Under the pieces are notes generated by a model, which saw nothing but the letters and a program-made list of their open reading frames with translations, did no database searches and was not told the DNA's origin. DNA of 12,378 nt from CAYLNH01 sp964384625 (GTDB lineage Bacteria > Verrucomicrobiota > Lentisphaeria > JABSQK01), in assembly GCA_964384625.1 (NCBI GenBank), contig CAYLNH010000222.1:1-12378 (forward strand). Reading direction: 5' to 3'. Shown piece by piece: positions 6,638 to 12,356 of the stretch. Every line of letters starts with the position of its first letter. The stretch's first letter is position 1. Both the position numbers and the translations under genes were made by a program.

Positions 6638-6651
6638 TGACAAATTTGTCA
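6638..6651. promoter_or_regulatory. 14-bp perfect palindrome TGACAAATTTGTCA (operator candidate)
   Basis: A perfect, AT-rich, 14-bp palindrome in an otherwise GC-rich region, between the end of queG and the start of glnN, about 200 bases upstream of the glnN start codon. The symmetry and 7-bp half-sites are typical of a site for a dimeric helix-turn-helix regulator. On the minus strand it also contains TTGACA, but no -10 follows at the right distance. I do not recognise the regulator. Confidence 0.4.
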
Positions 6652-6733
6652 ATAGCTCGTGTATCATGCGTTCAAAAATGTCGACTTGCCAGGGCGGAAC
6701 GACGATTTTGCAGATCGATGCCGCGGCGTTGCC

Positions 6734-7747
6734 TCACTGCAGCCGCGCCAACGACCACTTCACGCTCGGCGCCAGCGAGGGTTCGGCGCGCGCCAGGTCC
6801 TCCAGCGGCCCGATGAGATCGTCGGCTCCCGCGTTCCCCGCGGCAATGACTGCATTGCACTGCAGACCGAGCCGCTTGGCGCGCATCACCGGGGTGCCGG
6901 CGAAGCGTCTGCCAAAGGCCGCGTCGTCCAGGCTCAAAATCTCGCTGAGCGGTACGCCGCCGGGGAACCGTAGTGAGCGGAAATCATCCATTTCTGTCGT
7001 TTTCGCCTTTTGGTTCAACGGACAGACTTGTTGGCAGGTGTCGCAACCGAAGATCCGGTCGCCGAGCGCGGGGCGCAATGCCGGCGGGATCGGGTCGCGG
7101 CTCTCGATCGTCAGGCAGGAGAGGCATTTGCGGGCGTCGATGGTCTTGTCGTCGTTGATGGCGCCGGCGGGGCAGGCGTCGATGCAGTTGCGGCAACTGC
7201 CGCAGGAGCAGCCGGCCGGGGTGGCATCGGGCGGCAGTTCCAGATCGGTGAGGAGCACGGCGAGGAAAACCCAGGAGCCGTATTCGGGGGTGATCAGCAT
7301 GCTGTTGCGGCCGATGAATCCAAGGCCGGCGGCGACGGCACAAGCGCGCTCGGAGAGCGGGCCGGTATCGACGAAGCCGCGGGCGTTGCCGTGACATTTC
7401 TCGGCGACAAAGCGTTCCAGTTGCCGCAGGCGTTTGCCGATTGTTTTATGGTAGTCTCGAAAGCAGGCGTAGCGGCTGATGCGCCCGTGACCGGCGGGCG
7501 GGGCGGGGATGTTGTGGAGATAGCTGACGCCGAGGACAACGATACTCTGCAGGTCCGCCAGGAGGTCCCCGGGGGTGATACTCTGTTCCACGCGCCGGGC
7601 CAGGTACTGCATACAGCCGTGGTGTCCGGCGCCGATCCAGGCACGAAAGACTTCGTCCACGGCCGTCGGCAGAACCGGTGGGGCGAATCCGACCAGGTCG
7701 AAGCCGAGGTCGGTGGCGAACTGTCGAATCTCTTCTTTGCGGTCCAT
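6734..7747 (-). CDS. queG: Epoxyqueuosine reductase QueG
   Basis: Cobalamin- and iron-sulfur-dependent enzyme for the last step of queuosine synthesis: it reduces epoxyqueuosine to queuosine in the anticodon of tRNAs for Asp, Asn, His and Tyr. The 337-residue protein shows the N-terminal QueG domain, the active-site stretch VDTGPLSERACAVAAGLG (126-143) with Asp127 at the expected catalytic acid position, FIGRNSMLI and YGSWVFL, then two 4Fe-4S motifs: CGSCRNCIDACP (182-193) and CDTCQQVCP (235-243) with an upstream Cys208. The last 50 residues look like the remains of the HEAT-like C-terminus; E. coli QueG is about 40 residues longer. ATG 7747 has AGGG six bases upstream and is preferred to GTG 7762, which has no ribosome-binding site. 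No other queuosine gene is in the window. Confidence 0.95.
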   Translation of the reverse strand: MDRKEEIRQFATDLGFDLVGFAPPVLPTAVDEVFRAWIGAGHHGCMQYLARRVEQSITPGDLLADLQSIVVLGVSYLHNIPAPPAGHGRISRYACFRDYHKTIGKRLRQLERFVAEKCHGNARGFVDTGPLSERACAVAAGLGFIGRNSMLITPEYGSWVFLAVLLTDLELPPDATPAGCSCGSCRNCIDACPAGAINDDKTIDARKCLSCLTIESRDPIPPALRPALGDRIFGCDTCQQVCPLNQKAKTTEMDDFRSLRFPGGVPLSEILSLDDAAFGRRFAGTPVMRAKRLGLQCNAVIAAGNAGADDLIGPLEDLARAEPSLAPSVKWSLARLQ

Positions 7748-7880
7748 CGCCAACCCTACCACGCGAAACGCTGTTTGACAGGGCGACTCGATGGTGGATC
7801 GCGGGAAGTGGATGGGGGTCAGCGCCCAGATGATCCTCTCATTCCAAGAGCGACCGAACAGGGACGAACTCTGTTTGACT

Positions 7881-7926
7881 CACAAGCACTCCTGCTTGTG
7901 TCCGGACATGAGCAGGGATGCTCATG
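7881..7926. repeat. Pair of perfect 8-bp stem-loops in the queG-lipoprotein gap
   Basis: Two adjacent hairpins of the same design: cacaagca-ctcc-tgcttgtg (7881-7900) and catgagca-ggga-tgctcatg (7907-7926), each a perfect 8-bp stem with a 4-base loop, six bases apart. The loops ctcc and ggga are close to complementary, and both stems end in -agca at the loop. Neither has a T-tract. They open the 656-bp gene-free gap between queG (minus) and the lipoprotein gene (plus). Confidence 0.75.
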
Positions 7927-7975
7927 ATACAATCTCGGATAGTTGTTCAGAAAAGAGTGGATTGTGGGCAAGGTT

Positions 7976-8062
7976 CAGGGCTCAGGGCTCAGGGTTTCCG
8001 GCATCGGCGGACCAGCCTGTGGCGGGCATGGCCGGAGGTTTGTGTAACGTGAGCAGTGAGCA
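7976..8062. repeat. Two short heptamer microrepeats
   Basis: The heptamer cagggct repeats 2.7 times at 7976-7994, and an unrelated heptamer gtgagca repeats twice at 8049-8062 with a third degenerate copy after it. Both have a 7-base period and lie 54 bases apart in non-coding DNA. The pattern recalls the short tandemly repeated heptamers described in some bacteria, notably cyanobacteria. No gene is supported between 7748 and 8403. Confidence 0.6.
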
Positions 8063-8139
8063 GTGGCGGGGAAGGTTTTGAGTTGTCTGCCGTGGACCGT
8101 AGGCGCTGAGTCGCCATCGCGGACAGGTTGGATGGTAAT

Positions 8140-8324
8140 GCGTCAGTGACGGGGAGTAGCGTTTGCCGCCGTTCCGCCACCGGCAGGCTTGACCTGCCGG
8201 AGTGATGGTCCGCGGCTGTAGACGCAGGCGGCGTCGGGTTAGCTGGGCCGAGTACTGCTCCAGCAGGTTAAGCCTGCTGGAGGCAGGAGAGCAGCACGCG
8301 GGGGCCACTCCCCGTGACTGGCGC
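8140..8324. repeat. 185-bp element bounded by 18-bp inverted repeats with three internal hairpins
   Basis: Terminal arms gcgtcagtgacggggagt (8140-8157) and actccccgtgactggcgc (8307-8324) pair over 18 positions with one mismatch and one G-T. Inside are three perfect hairpins: ccggcagg-cttga-cctgccgg (8180-8200), gacgc-aggcg-gcgtc (8221-8235) and ctccagcagg-ttaag-cctgctggag (8258-8282). As RNA this would be a closed multi-branch structure; as DNA it resembles a small non-autonomous palindromic element (MITE-like). No target-site duplication was obvious. It ends 15 bases before the candidate promoter of the lipoprotein gene. I do not recognise it as any known RNA family. Confidence 0.6.
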
Positions 8325-8338
8325 GCTACGTTGGAGGC

Positions 8339-8366
8339 TTGGATTTCCTTGGAGAGACGGTATGAT
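8339..8366 (+). promoter_or_regulatory. Candidate promoter of the lipoprotein gene
   Basis: TATGAT (8361-8366) is a good -10 hexamer; 16 bases upstream TTGGAT (8339-8344) is a poor -35. It would give a leader of about 30 bases, ending in the strong ribosome-binding site AAAGGAGG before ATG 8404. The position fits, but the -35 is weak. Confidence 0.35.
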
Positions 8367-8403
8367 GAGAACTCGGCAATCACTGATTACCAAAGGAGGC
8401 AGA

Positions 8404-9228
8404 ATGGGCAAAGCAGTCGGCATTCGGTGTGTTGTTCGGGTAGCGTTGCTCCTGATCCCCATTCTTGTTTCTACCGGGTGCGTGTTGAATTTCCGGGAGA
8501 ACGTGGACGACACGATTGTGGCTGAAGGCCGCATCGGGTTTGTCATGGCCAAGTGGGACACGGAATTCTCCGCCGAGCAACGGTTCGTCCCGACGCATCC
8601 AAGTGACGGCGGCGCCCCGAATGCCGGGGTCGTGCTGGACCTGGACGACATCAGTGTGCCGGTGAATGCCGGAGTGAATATCGGGGTAAAATCCCGGCGG
8701 CTGCGGTTCTACGTCGGCTCGGACTTGCGGTTCAACAATCTGACGCTTACCGGCATGCACCGGTATCTGCAGGGCGACGAGGAAGACGAAATCGAAGAGG
8801 AAATCGACGACGATCCCGGTATCGAGGTTGCCGGCATCATCGATGTCGAGCGGCAGCCGGTGATCGGCGAGTCATACGGTTATGCCCGGCTGCTGGCCGG
8901 CAATACCACCTGGATCCCGTACGTGGGATTGGAGGTCGCGGTGAACGACCGTCTGCGTGTGGCGCTGGAGGGCGGTCTGCCGCGAAGCAAGTTCGTCTAC
9001 GAGAAAGGCCACTATCGGTTTGAAAACCTGGAGCCGGTTTCACGCGACAGCTGGACGTCATTCGGCTGGCGCGGCGGCATCCGCGTGAGCTATCTGTCCG
9101 ATGACGGCGACGGCCTGCGTTTCATCGCGGTGGAGTATCATCGGGAGCACTACGGTGCCGAGTTTCTGGGGGATGACACGGATATCGACGTCGGCGTGTT
9201 CCATGTTACTCTCGGGGTGGAGTTCTGA
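8404..9228 (+). CDS. Putative outer-membrane lipoprotein with beta-barrel-like C-terminal half
   Basis: I do not recognise a named family. The 274-residue product starts with a type II signal peptide: a basic start, hydrophobic core VALLLIPILV (13-22) and lipobox STGC with Cys26, so the mature protein should be lipid-anchored. The middle carries an acidic stretch GDEEDEIEEEIDDD (124-137) that could bind a cation or form an exposed loop. From about residue 155 onward, alternating hydrophobic/polar strands (YVGLEVAVNDRLRVALEGG, GWRGGIRVSYLSDD, FHVTLGVEF) end in a C-terminal aromatic Phe, the usual pattern of outer-membrane beta-barrels. The start is fixed by AAAGGAGG upstream of ATG 8404. It is divergent from queG and convergent with the Lon-like gene, so probably transcribed alone. 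A surface or structural role is inferred; no catalytic motif was seen. Confidence 0.8.
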   Translation: MGKAVGIRCVVRVALLLIPILVSTGCVLNFRENVDDTIVAEGRIGFVMAKWDTEFSAEQRFVPTHPSDGGAPNAGVVLDLDDISVPVNAGVNIGVKSRRLRFYVGSDLRFNNLTLTGMHRYLQGDEEDEIEEEIDDDPGIEVAGIIDVERQPVIGESYGYARLLAGNTTWIPYVGLEVAVNDRLRVALEGGLPRSKFVYEKGHYRFENLEPVSRDSWTSFGWRGGIRVSYLSDDGDGLRFIAVEYHREHYGAEFLGDDTDIDVGVFHVTLGVEF

Positions 9229-9231
9229 CGG

Positions 9232-9265
9232 TCCATCCGGCTGCCGGGGGGCAGCCCTTGATGGA
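9232..9265. terminator. Stem-loop after the lipoprotein gene (possible terminator)
   Basis: The 7-bp stem ggctgcc/ggcagcc with a 4-base G loop (9239-9256) is extended by outer arms tccatc/gatgga (9232-9237 and 9260-9265). It begins four bases after the lipoprotein stop codon in an 82-bp convergent gap with the Lon-like gene. There is no T-tract on either strand, so termination is inferred from position and stem strength only. Confidence 0.45.
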
Positions 9266-9310
9266 ACATCACGCGATGGTTTGGGTTGGCGTCTTTCCGG
9301 GCGGGCGCCG

Positions 9311-10570
9311 CTACTGCCCTTGCGCCATGCGGTTGAGCAGATCGTCGTTGCGCGAGAGCTTGTCCAGTTCGGAGCTGAGCCGTTCGGCCAGGTGGGGCAG
9401 GGTGATTTCCTCAAGCGTCTTTTTACGCTGGGCGTTGGAATTGGTCGTGATGTAGTAGCGGTAATCGCGCAGCGCCTGGAGAAACGCGTAGAACCGGGAG
9501 TGCAGCATCTTTACGTCTTCAGGAATCACAGGCTTGATGCGTTTCATCATCTTCTTGGCATCCTTCAGATTGCTGTTCGGCACGCGGGCAATCAGTTTGT
9601 AGTCCTTCCGGTCGAGGATAGGCATCATAAACAGGTTATAGCCGGCCATCACCATCACCGCGGTACGCAGACCGAGCCGGCGTTTCTTCAGTTTGCCGTT
9701 CCGGTACTCCCACAGAATTCTGGCCGAAAGGTTGTTCGGCGTCGATTTGCCGATGTCCTGAAGGGCGCCGTAGACTTTCTTGGTGATGCCTTTCTCACCG
9801 TGGCGCTGCAGGTAGGACTGAATGCTGCTGAACGTCTGTTCCGCTTTGAGGCGTTCAGCAGCACGGTCGGCGCGGCAGGTCTCAACGGCTTCGTCCAGCG
9901 TGCTGATCGTGTAGACCTGGATCTTCCACAACTGCTCCGGGCCGCTGAGTAAAACCAGATCGTAGACGTCGTCGGTGTTGGCCGCGGGAATTGCCACGCG
10001 CTTGAGGCCGGCGGTTTCGGCGCCTTTGATCTTGGCCGGGATGCCGCCGACTTTGCGAACCTTCCAGTCGACTGTGATGTCGCCTGTGATGCCGGTCTTG
10101 GCGTCGAGTTTGATGCCGTCGTGCAGGCAGATCAACAACAGCGCGAAGGCGGTACCGGCAGAGCCGCCGTCTTTCGGGCTGTACTTGTCGCCGAAGCTGA
10201 AGCTGACGCATTCGCGCCCGGGCCAGACCGGATAGCGTCCCCGCTGCAGGCGTACGGCTTCCTCGCAGGCGCGTTTCATCTCAGTGCCGATGCCGGTGCG
10301 GACGAAGCGCCATTGTTTGCGATCCGCCGGCGAGGCCGCCGTCGCCGAGGCAATGATATCCATCGTCACCCCGACCATCCGGCCGCTGTGCGTGAACGAC
10401 ACCATCAGGGATTTTGCTGTGGCCTGCCGTTGGACGAACGGCTTCTCCTTCTTCGCGTATCCCGCTACCAGGCCCTTTTTGATCTCCACCCGCGAAACGG
10501 GTTCGTCACTCGATCCAATTCCTGCAGCCAGCATCGCCAGGCAAACAAGAACGATGCGGCTTGACGACAT
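9311..10570 (-). CDS. Secreted Lon-type (S16) serine peptidase, no AAA+ domain
   Basis: A 419-residue exported protein with a Lon proteolytic domain and no ATPase. Residues 1-20 are a signal peptide (SSSRIVLVCLAMLAAGIGSS), so it acts outside the cytoplasm. The peptidase core spans about 120-205: the nucleophile segment SPKDGGSAGTAFAL carries Ser137, and VGGIPAKIKGAETAGLKRVAIP (174-195) carries Lys180, matching the Ser-Lys dyad of Lon (in Lon, PKDGPSAG and GGLKEK). GITGDITVDWKV just before it matches the usual MTGEITLRG-like strand. Residues 230-419 form a basic, helical C-terminal region that I do not recognise; it is rich in Lys/Arg and ends in coiled-coil-like helices. ATG 10570 has AGGGG upstream. 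It has its own promoter candidate. Without an unfoldase it probably cuts a specific or already unfolded substrate, which is not known. Confidence 0.88.
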   Translation of the reverse strand: MSSSRIVLVCLAMLAAGIGSSDEPVSRVEIKKGLVAGYAKKEKPFVQRQATAKSLMVSFTHSGRMVGVTMDIIASATAASPADRKQWRFVRTGIGTEMKRACEEAVRLQRGRYPVWPGRECVSFSFGDKYSPKDGGSAGTAFALLLICLHDGIKLDAKTGITGDITVDWKVRKVGGIPAKIKGAETAGLKRVAIPAANTDDVYDLVLLSGPEQLWKIQVYTISTLDEAVETCRADRAAERLKAEQTFSSIQSYLQRHGEKGITKKVYGALQDIGKSTPNNLSARILWEYRNGKLKKRRLGLRTAVMVMAGYNLFMMPILDRKDYKLIARVPNSNLKDAKKMMKRIKPVIPEDVKMLHSRFYAFLQALRDYRYYITTNSNAQRKKTLEEITLPHLAERLSSELDKLSRNDDLLNRMAQGQ

Positions 10571-10756
10571 CGTTGATCCCCTTTTGGTTCAGACGTTTCG
10601 AGTTCTGATCTGCCGAGCAGCGGACCTCGCCAGATGCGCACAGTCCCGTCGGCGCCGGTGAAAGGCTCCGTCGAAATCCATGATCCCGGTGCGGTTCACA
10701 GCGGCCGCATTGCCTCGCAACGCTGCAACCACCTTCGCAGAACCGACGATATCAGT

Positions 10757-10785
10757 ACTATACGCATTTTGCGGCCTGATTGCAA
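10757..10785 (-). promoter_or_regulatory. Sigma-70-type promoter of the secreted Lon-like peptidase gene
   Basis: On the minus strand TTGCAA (-35, 10780-10785) and TATAGT (-10, 10757-10762) are separated by exactly 17 bases. It is the best -35/-10 pair in the window and correctly oriented. Transcription would start near 10750, leaving a leader of about 180 bases before ATG 10570, long enough for post-transcriptional control, though no known riboswitch was recognised there. Confidence 0.6.
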
Positions 10786-10845
10786 GATGCCTGACGCCGG
10801 GCTGTAAGCCCTCGTCTGCCGCCGTCTGCATTCTGCGTCGAGATC

Positions 10846-10864
10846 CCGCACCTTCACGGTGCGG
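10846..10864. repeat. Perfect 7-bp hairpin upstream of the Lon-like gene promoter
   Basis: ccgcacc-ttcac-ggtgcgg: a perfect 7-bp stem with a 5-base loop, 60 bases upstream of the promoter candidate in the 622-bp gene-free gap. There is no T-tract on either side. It is one of several unrelated stem-loops in this gap. Confidence 0.6.
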
Positions 10865-10905
10865 AGTTTCAGGATCGGTCTCCTACACCAGCCGCCCGCC
10901 TCCAG

Positions 10906-10968
10906 TTCCCTGTTCTGCCGCCGCTCTGGCGGGCGGCACGCCGGCCAGAGAGGCGGCAGAACAGGGAA
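10906..10968. repeat. 63-nt near-perfect stem-loop
   Basis: Thirty-base arms around a 3-base loop (gca, 10936-10938). The outer 17 bp (ttccctgttctgccgcc against its exact complement at 10952-10968) are perfect; after one mismatch 7 bp pair (ctctggc/gccagag), and after one more mismatch 4 bp (ggcg/cgcc). Only two of thirty positions fail. It lies between the glycosidase stop codon and the promoter of the Lon-like gene. There is no T-tract on either strand, and it is far larger than an ordinary terminator. It could be a small mobile palindrome, a remnant of one, or the stem of a structured transcript. The rest of 10571-11192 has no supportable gene. Confidence 0.9.
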
Positions 10969-11000
10969 GGTGTGGTTCGGACTTCATGCCGGTGACAGAT

Positions 11001-11033
11001 CCTCAAGTACCGCAGGTTCCCAACCTCTTGAGG
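11001..11033. repeat. Nested inverted repeat
   Basis: Outer arms cctcaag (11001-11007) and cttgagg (11027-11033) enclose an inner stem aggtt-ccc-aacct (11014-11026). The six extra bases on the left side make an internal bulge. It lies in the same gene-free gap, between the 63-nt hairpin and the glycosidase stop codon, and has no T-tract. Confidence 0.5.
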
Positions 11034-11192
11034 GCAGCAGACGTGGGCTTACGCCGGCGAGGTACTGCTTCAGTGACGAGTTTTTGGCCAGGGTCAATGT
11101 CCCGCCATCGGCTGGCTCGGCATCTGCCGGAGTTGTGGTCAGTGAGTTGCATTACGCTGCCGCCAGGCAGTGTTTCCCCCCCGCGAAGATCT

Positions 11193-12356
11193 CTATTTCC
11201 GAATCCAGAGATAAACCGGAGATTCGGTTACGGTCAGGCGGATCGCCCGGCCTTGTTTCCGCCATTGCACGGTCGGCGCCGGTCCCGGCTTGAGCGGCAT
11301 GCGCTCCGCCCGCCGGACGGCGCCCGGGATTGCAGGCGTAACAAAGGCACGCTGTTTGCCGTTGCCGGTGGCGTGCCACAAGACCCAGACGCGGCCCTTC
11401 TCCGGTTCGTCGCGGCTGAATTCCAGGGCGTGCACCCCTTCGGGCTGCCGTCGTAACACCCGGTTCAGGCGGTATTCCGCCAGCGATCGATACAGGTGGG
11501 CCATGGCGTGGAAGGACGGCTTCGGCTTGAACTTCCGCGTCAGACCCGCGGCGGCGTGGGTGCTGGCGCTGTCGTTGTCGTTGAAGAAATACAGGTACGC
11601 CCGTTCCAGGTCCATGGTTGTGAACACCAGGAAACTGCGGACGATCCACTGGGCCTGGTGTTTGTCCGTGACATCGACCCACCTTTGAAAGGGTTTTTTG
11701 CGTGTCTTCATGGCGGCGTCGGTACAGGCGTCATAGCCGAATTCCGTCACCCAGATTTCCTTGTCGCGGGCGTTCCTGTCGCGCCATTCGACGACGTCCC
11801 GAATGACTTTGAGATAGTCGATCTTCGGGTCTTCCGGGTAGCTGCGGCGCCAGGTGGGCCAGCCTTCGGCCGCCGGGTATTTGTGAACGTTGATCACGTC
11901 ATAGAAGTCTTCAAGGCCCTTGTGCAGTTTGATCGCCTTCGACCATTTGTCGGGGACGACGCCGGTGCTGGCAGTGAGGATTTTCAGTTTCGGGTCGCCG
12001 GCGCGCAGGCCCTTGGCCATGTGTTCGAAAATAATGCGGTAGTCTTCGTTGCTGATATTCACCGGTTCATTGCCGATCTCGGCGGATGTCAGCAGTTTAT
12101 TCTTTCCGGATGGTCCGAAGTAGTCGGCAAAGGCTTTGCCATAGGCAAAGGCAGCCTTTGGGTTCTTGGTCCATTCTTTGCCGTCACTCTTGCCGAATTG
12201 GATGCTGGCGTCGATTTCGAAACCGTGTTTGCGCCATTTGCCGTAGACGTGGCGATTCCAGTCAACGCGGTTGGCGGCGAGCGGAAACTGCGGCAGCCGC
12301 GAGCGGTCGCGTTTGCCGTAATCCCAACTTAGGGTCGGCGCGGAAATAACGTCGCA
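11193..12356 (-). CDS. Clan-A-type glycoside hydrolase, 5' part interrupted near window end
   Basis: Probable retaining glycosidase of the (beta/alpha)8 clan-A type. The open frame gives 387 residues. The motif EIGNEP holds the acid/base Glu (codon 12066-12068), and 108 residues later IWVTEFGYDA holds the nucleophile Glu; this NEP...EFG pairing is the clan-A pattern. Other barrel-like parts are YDVINVHKYP and the segment with AYLYFFNDND. The last 85 or so residues look like a beta-rich C-terminal domain (VWVLWHATGNGKQRAF, YLWIRK). The first standard start in the frame is GTG 12062, but it would remove the acid/base Glu, and the 98 codons upstream are clearly coding-like. The frame is closed by TAA at 12357-12359, beyond which it reads WYVCPE. 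So the gene is partial: a nonsense mutation, a sequence error, or a broken gene. Substrate and exact GH family are not assignable. Confidence 0.75.
   Translation of the reverse strand, partial: CDVISAPTLSWDYGKRDRSRLPQFPLAANRVDWNRHVYGKWRKHGFEIDASIQFGKSDGKEWTKNPKAAFAYGKAFADYFGPSGKNKLLTSAEIGNEPVNISNEDYRIIFEHMAKGLRAGDPKLKILTASTGVVPDKWSKAIKLHKGLEDFYDVINVHKYPAAEGWPTWRRSYPEDPKIDYLKVIRDVVEWRDRNARDKEIWVTEFGYDACTDAAMKTRKKPFQRWVDVTDKHQAQWIVRSFLVFTTMDLERAYLYFFNDNDSASTHAAAGLTRKFKPKPSFHAMAHLYRSLAEYRLNRVLRRQPEGVHALEFSRDEPEKGRVWVLWHATGNGKQRAFVTPAIPGAVRRAERMPLKPGPAPTVQWRKQGRAIRLTVTESPVYLWIRK

Noticed and set aside
7010..7927. Plus-strand open frame of 305 codons opposite queG
   Set aside because: Antisense to the queG iron-sulfur motifs; Gly/Ala/Val-rich translation with no recognisable domain.
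7904..7933. Promoter with -10 TACAAT at 7928-7933
   Set aside because: The -10 is good, but no -35 lies at the right distance; the site overlaps a perfect hairpin and no gene begins soon after it.
8140..8324. tmRNA, RNase P RNA, SRP RNA or tRNA
   Set aside because: None of the conserved sequence cores of these RNAs (T-loop, RNase P P4 core, SRP GGAA tetraloop region) is visible; only the cloverleaf-like outline is similar.
9101..9952. Plus-strand open frame overlapping the end of the lipoprotein gene and antisense to the peptidase
   Set aside because: It overlaps two supported genes and has no start signal or domain.
10589..10831. Small minus-strand frame (80 codons) upstream of the Lon-like gene
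   Set aside because: It would start upstream of the promoter and run over the -35/-10 pair; Arg-rich translation and no ribosome-binding site.
10680..11456. Plus-strand open frame across the hairpin-rich gap
   Set aside because: Low-complexity translation that crosses the 63-nt hairpin and runs antisense into the glycosidase; no domain.
11496..12332. Plus-strand open frame opposite the glycosidase
   Set aside because: Antisense shadow; the minus strand carries the NEP and EFG catalytic motifs.
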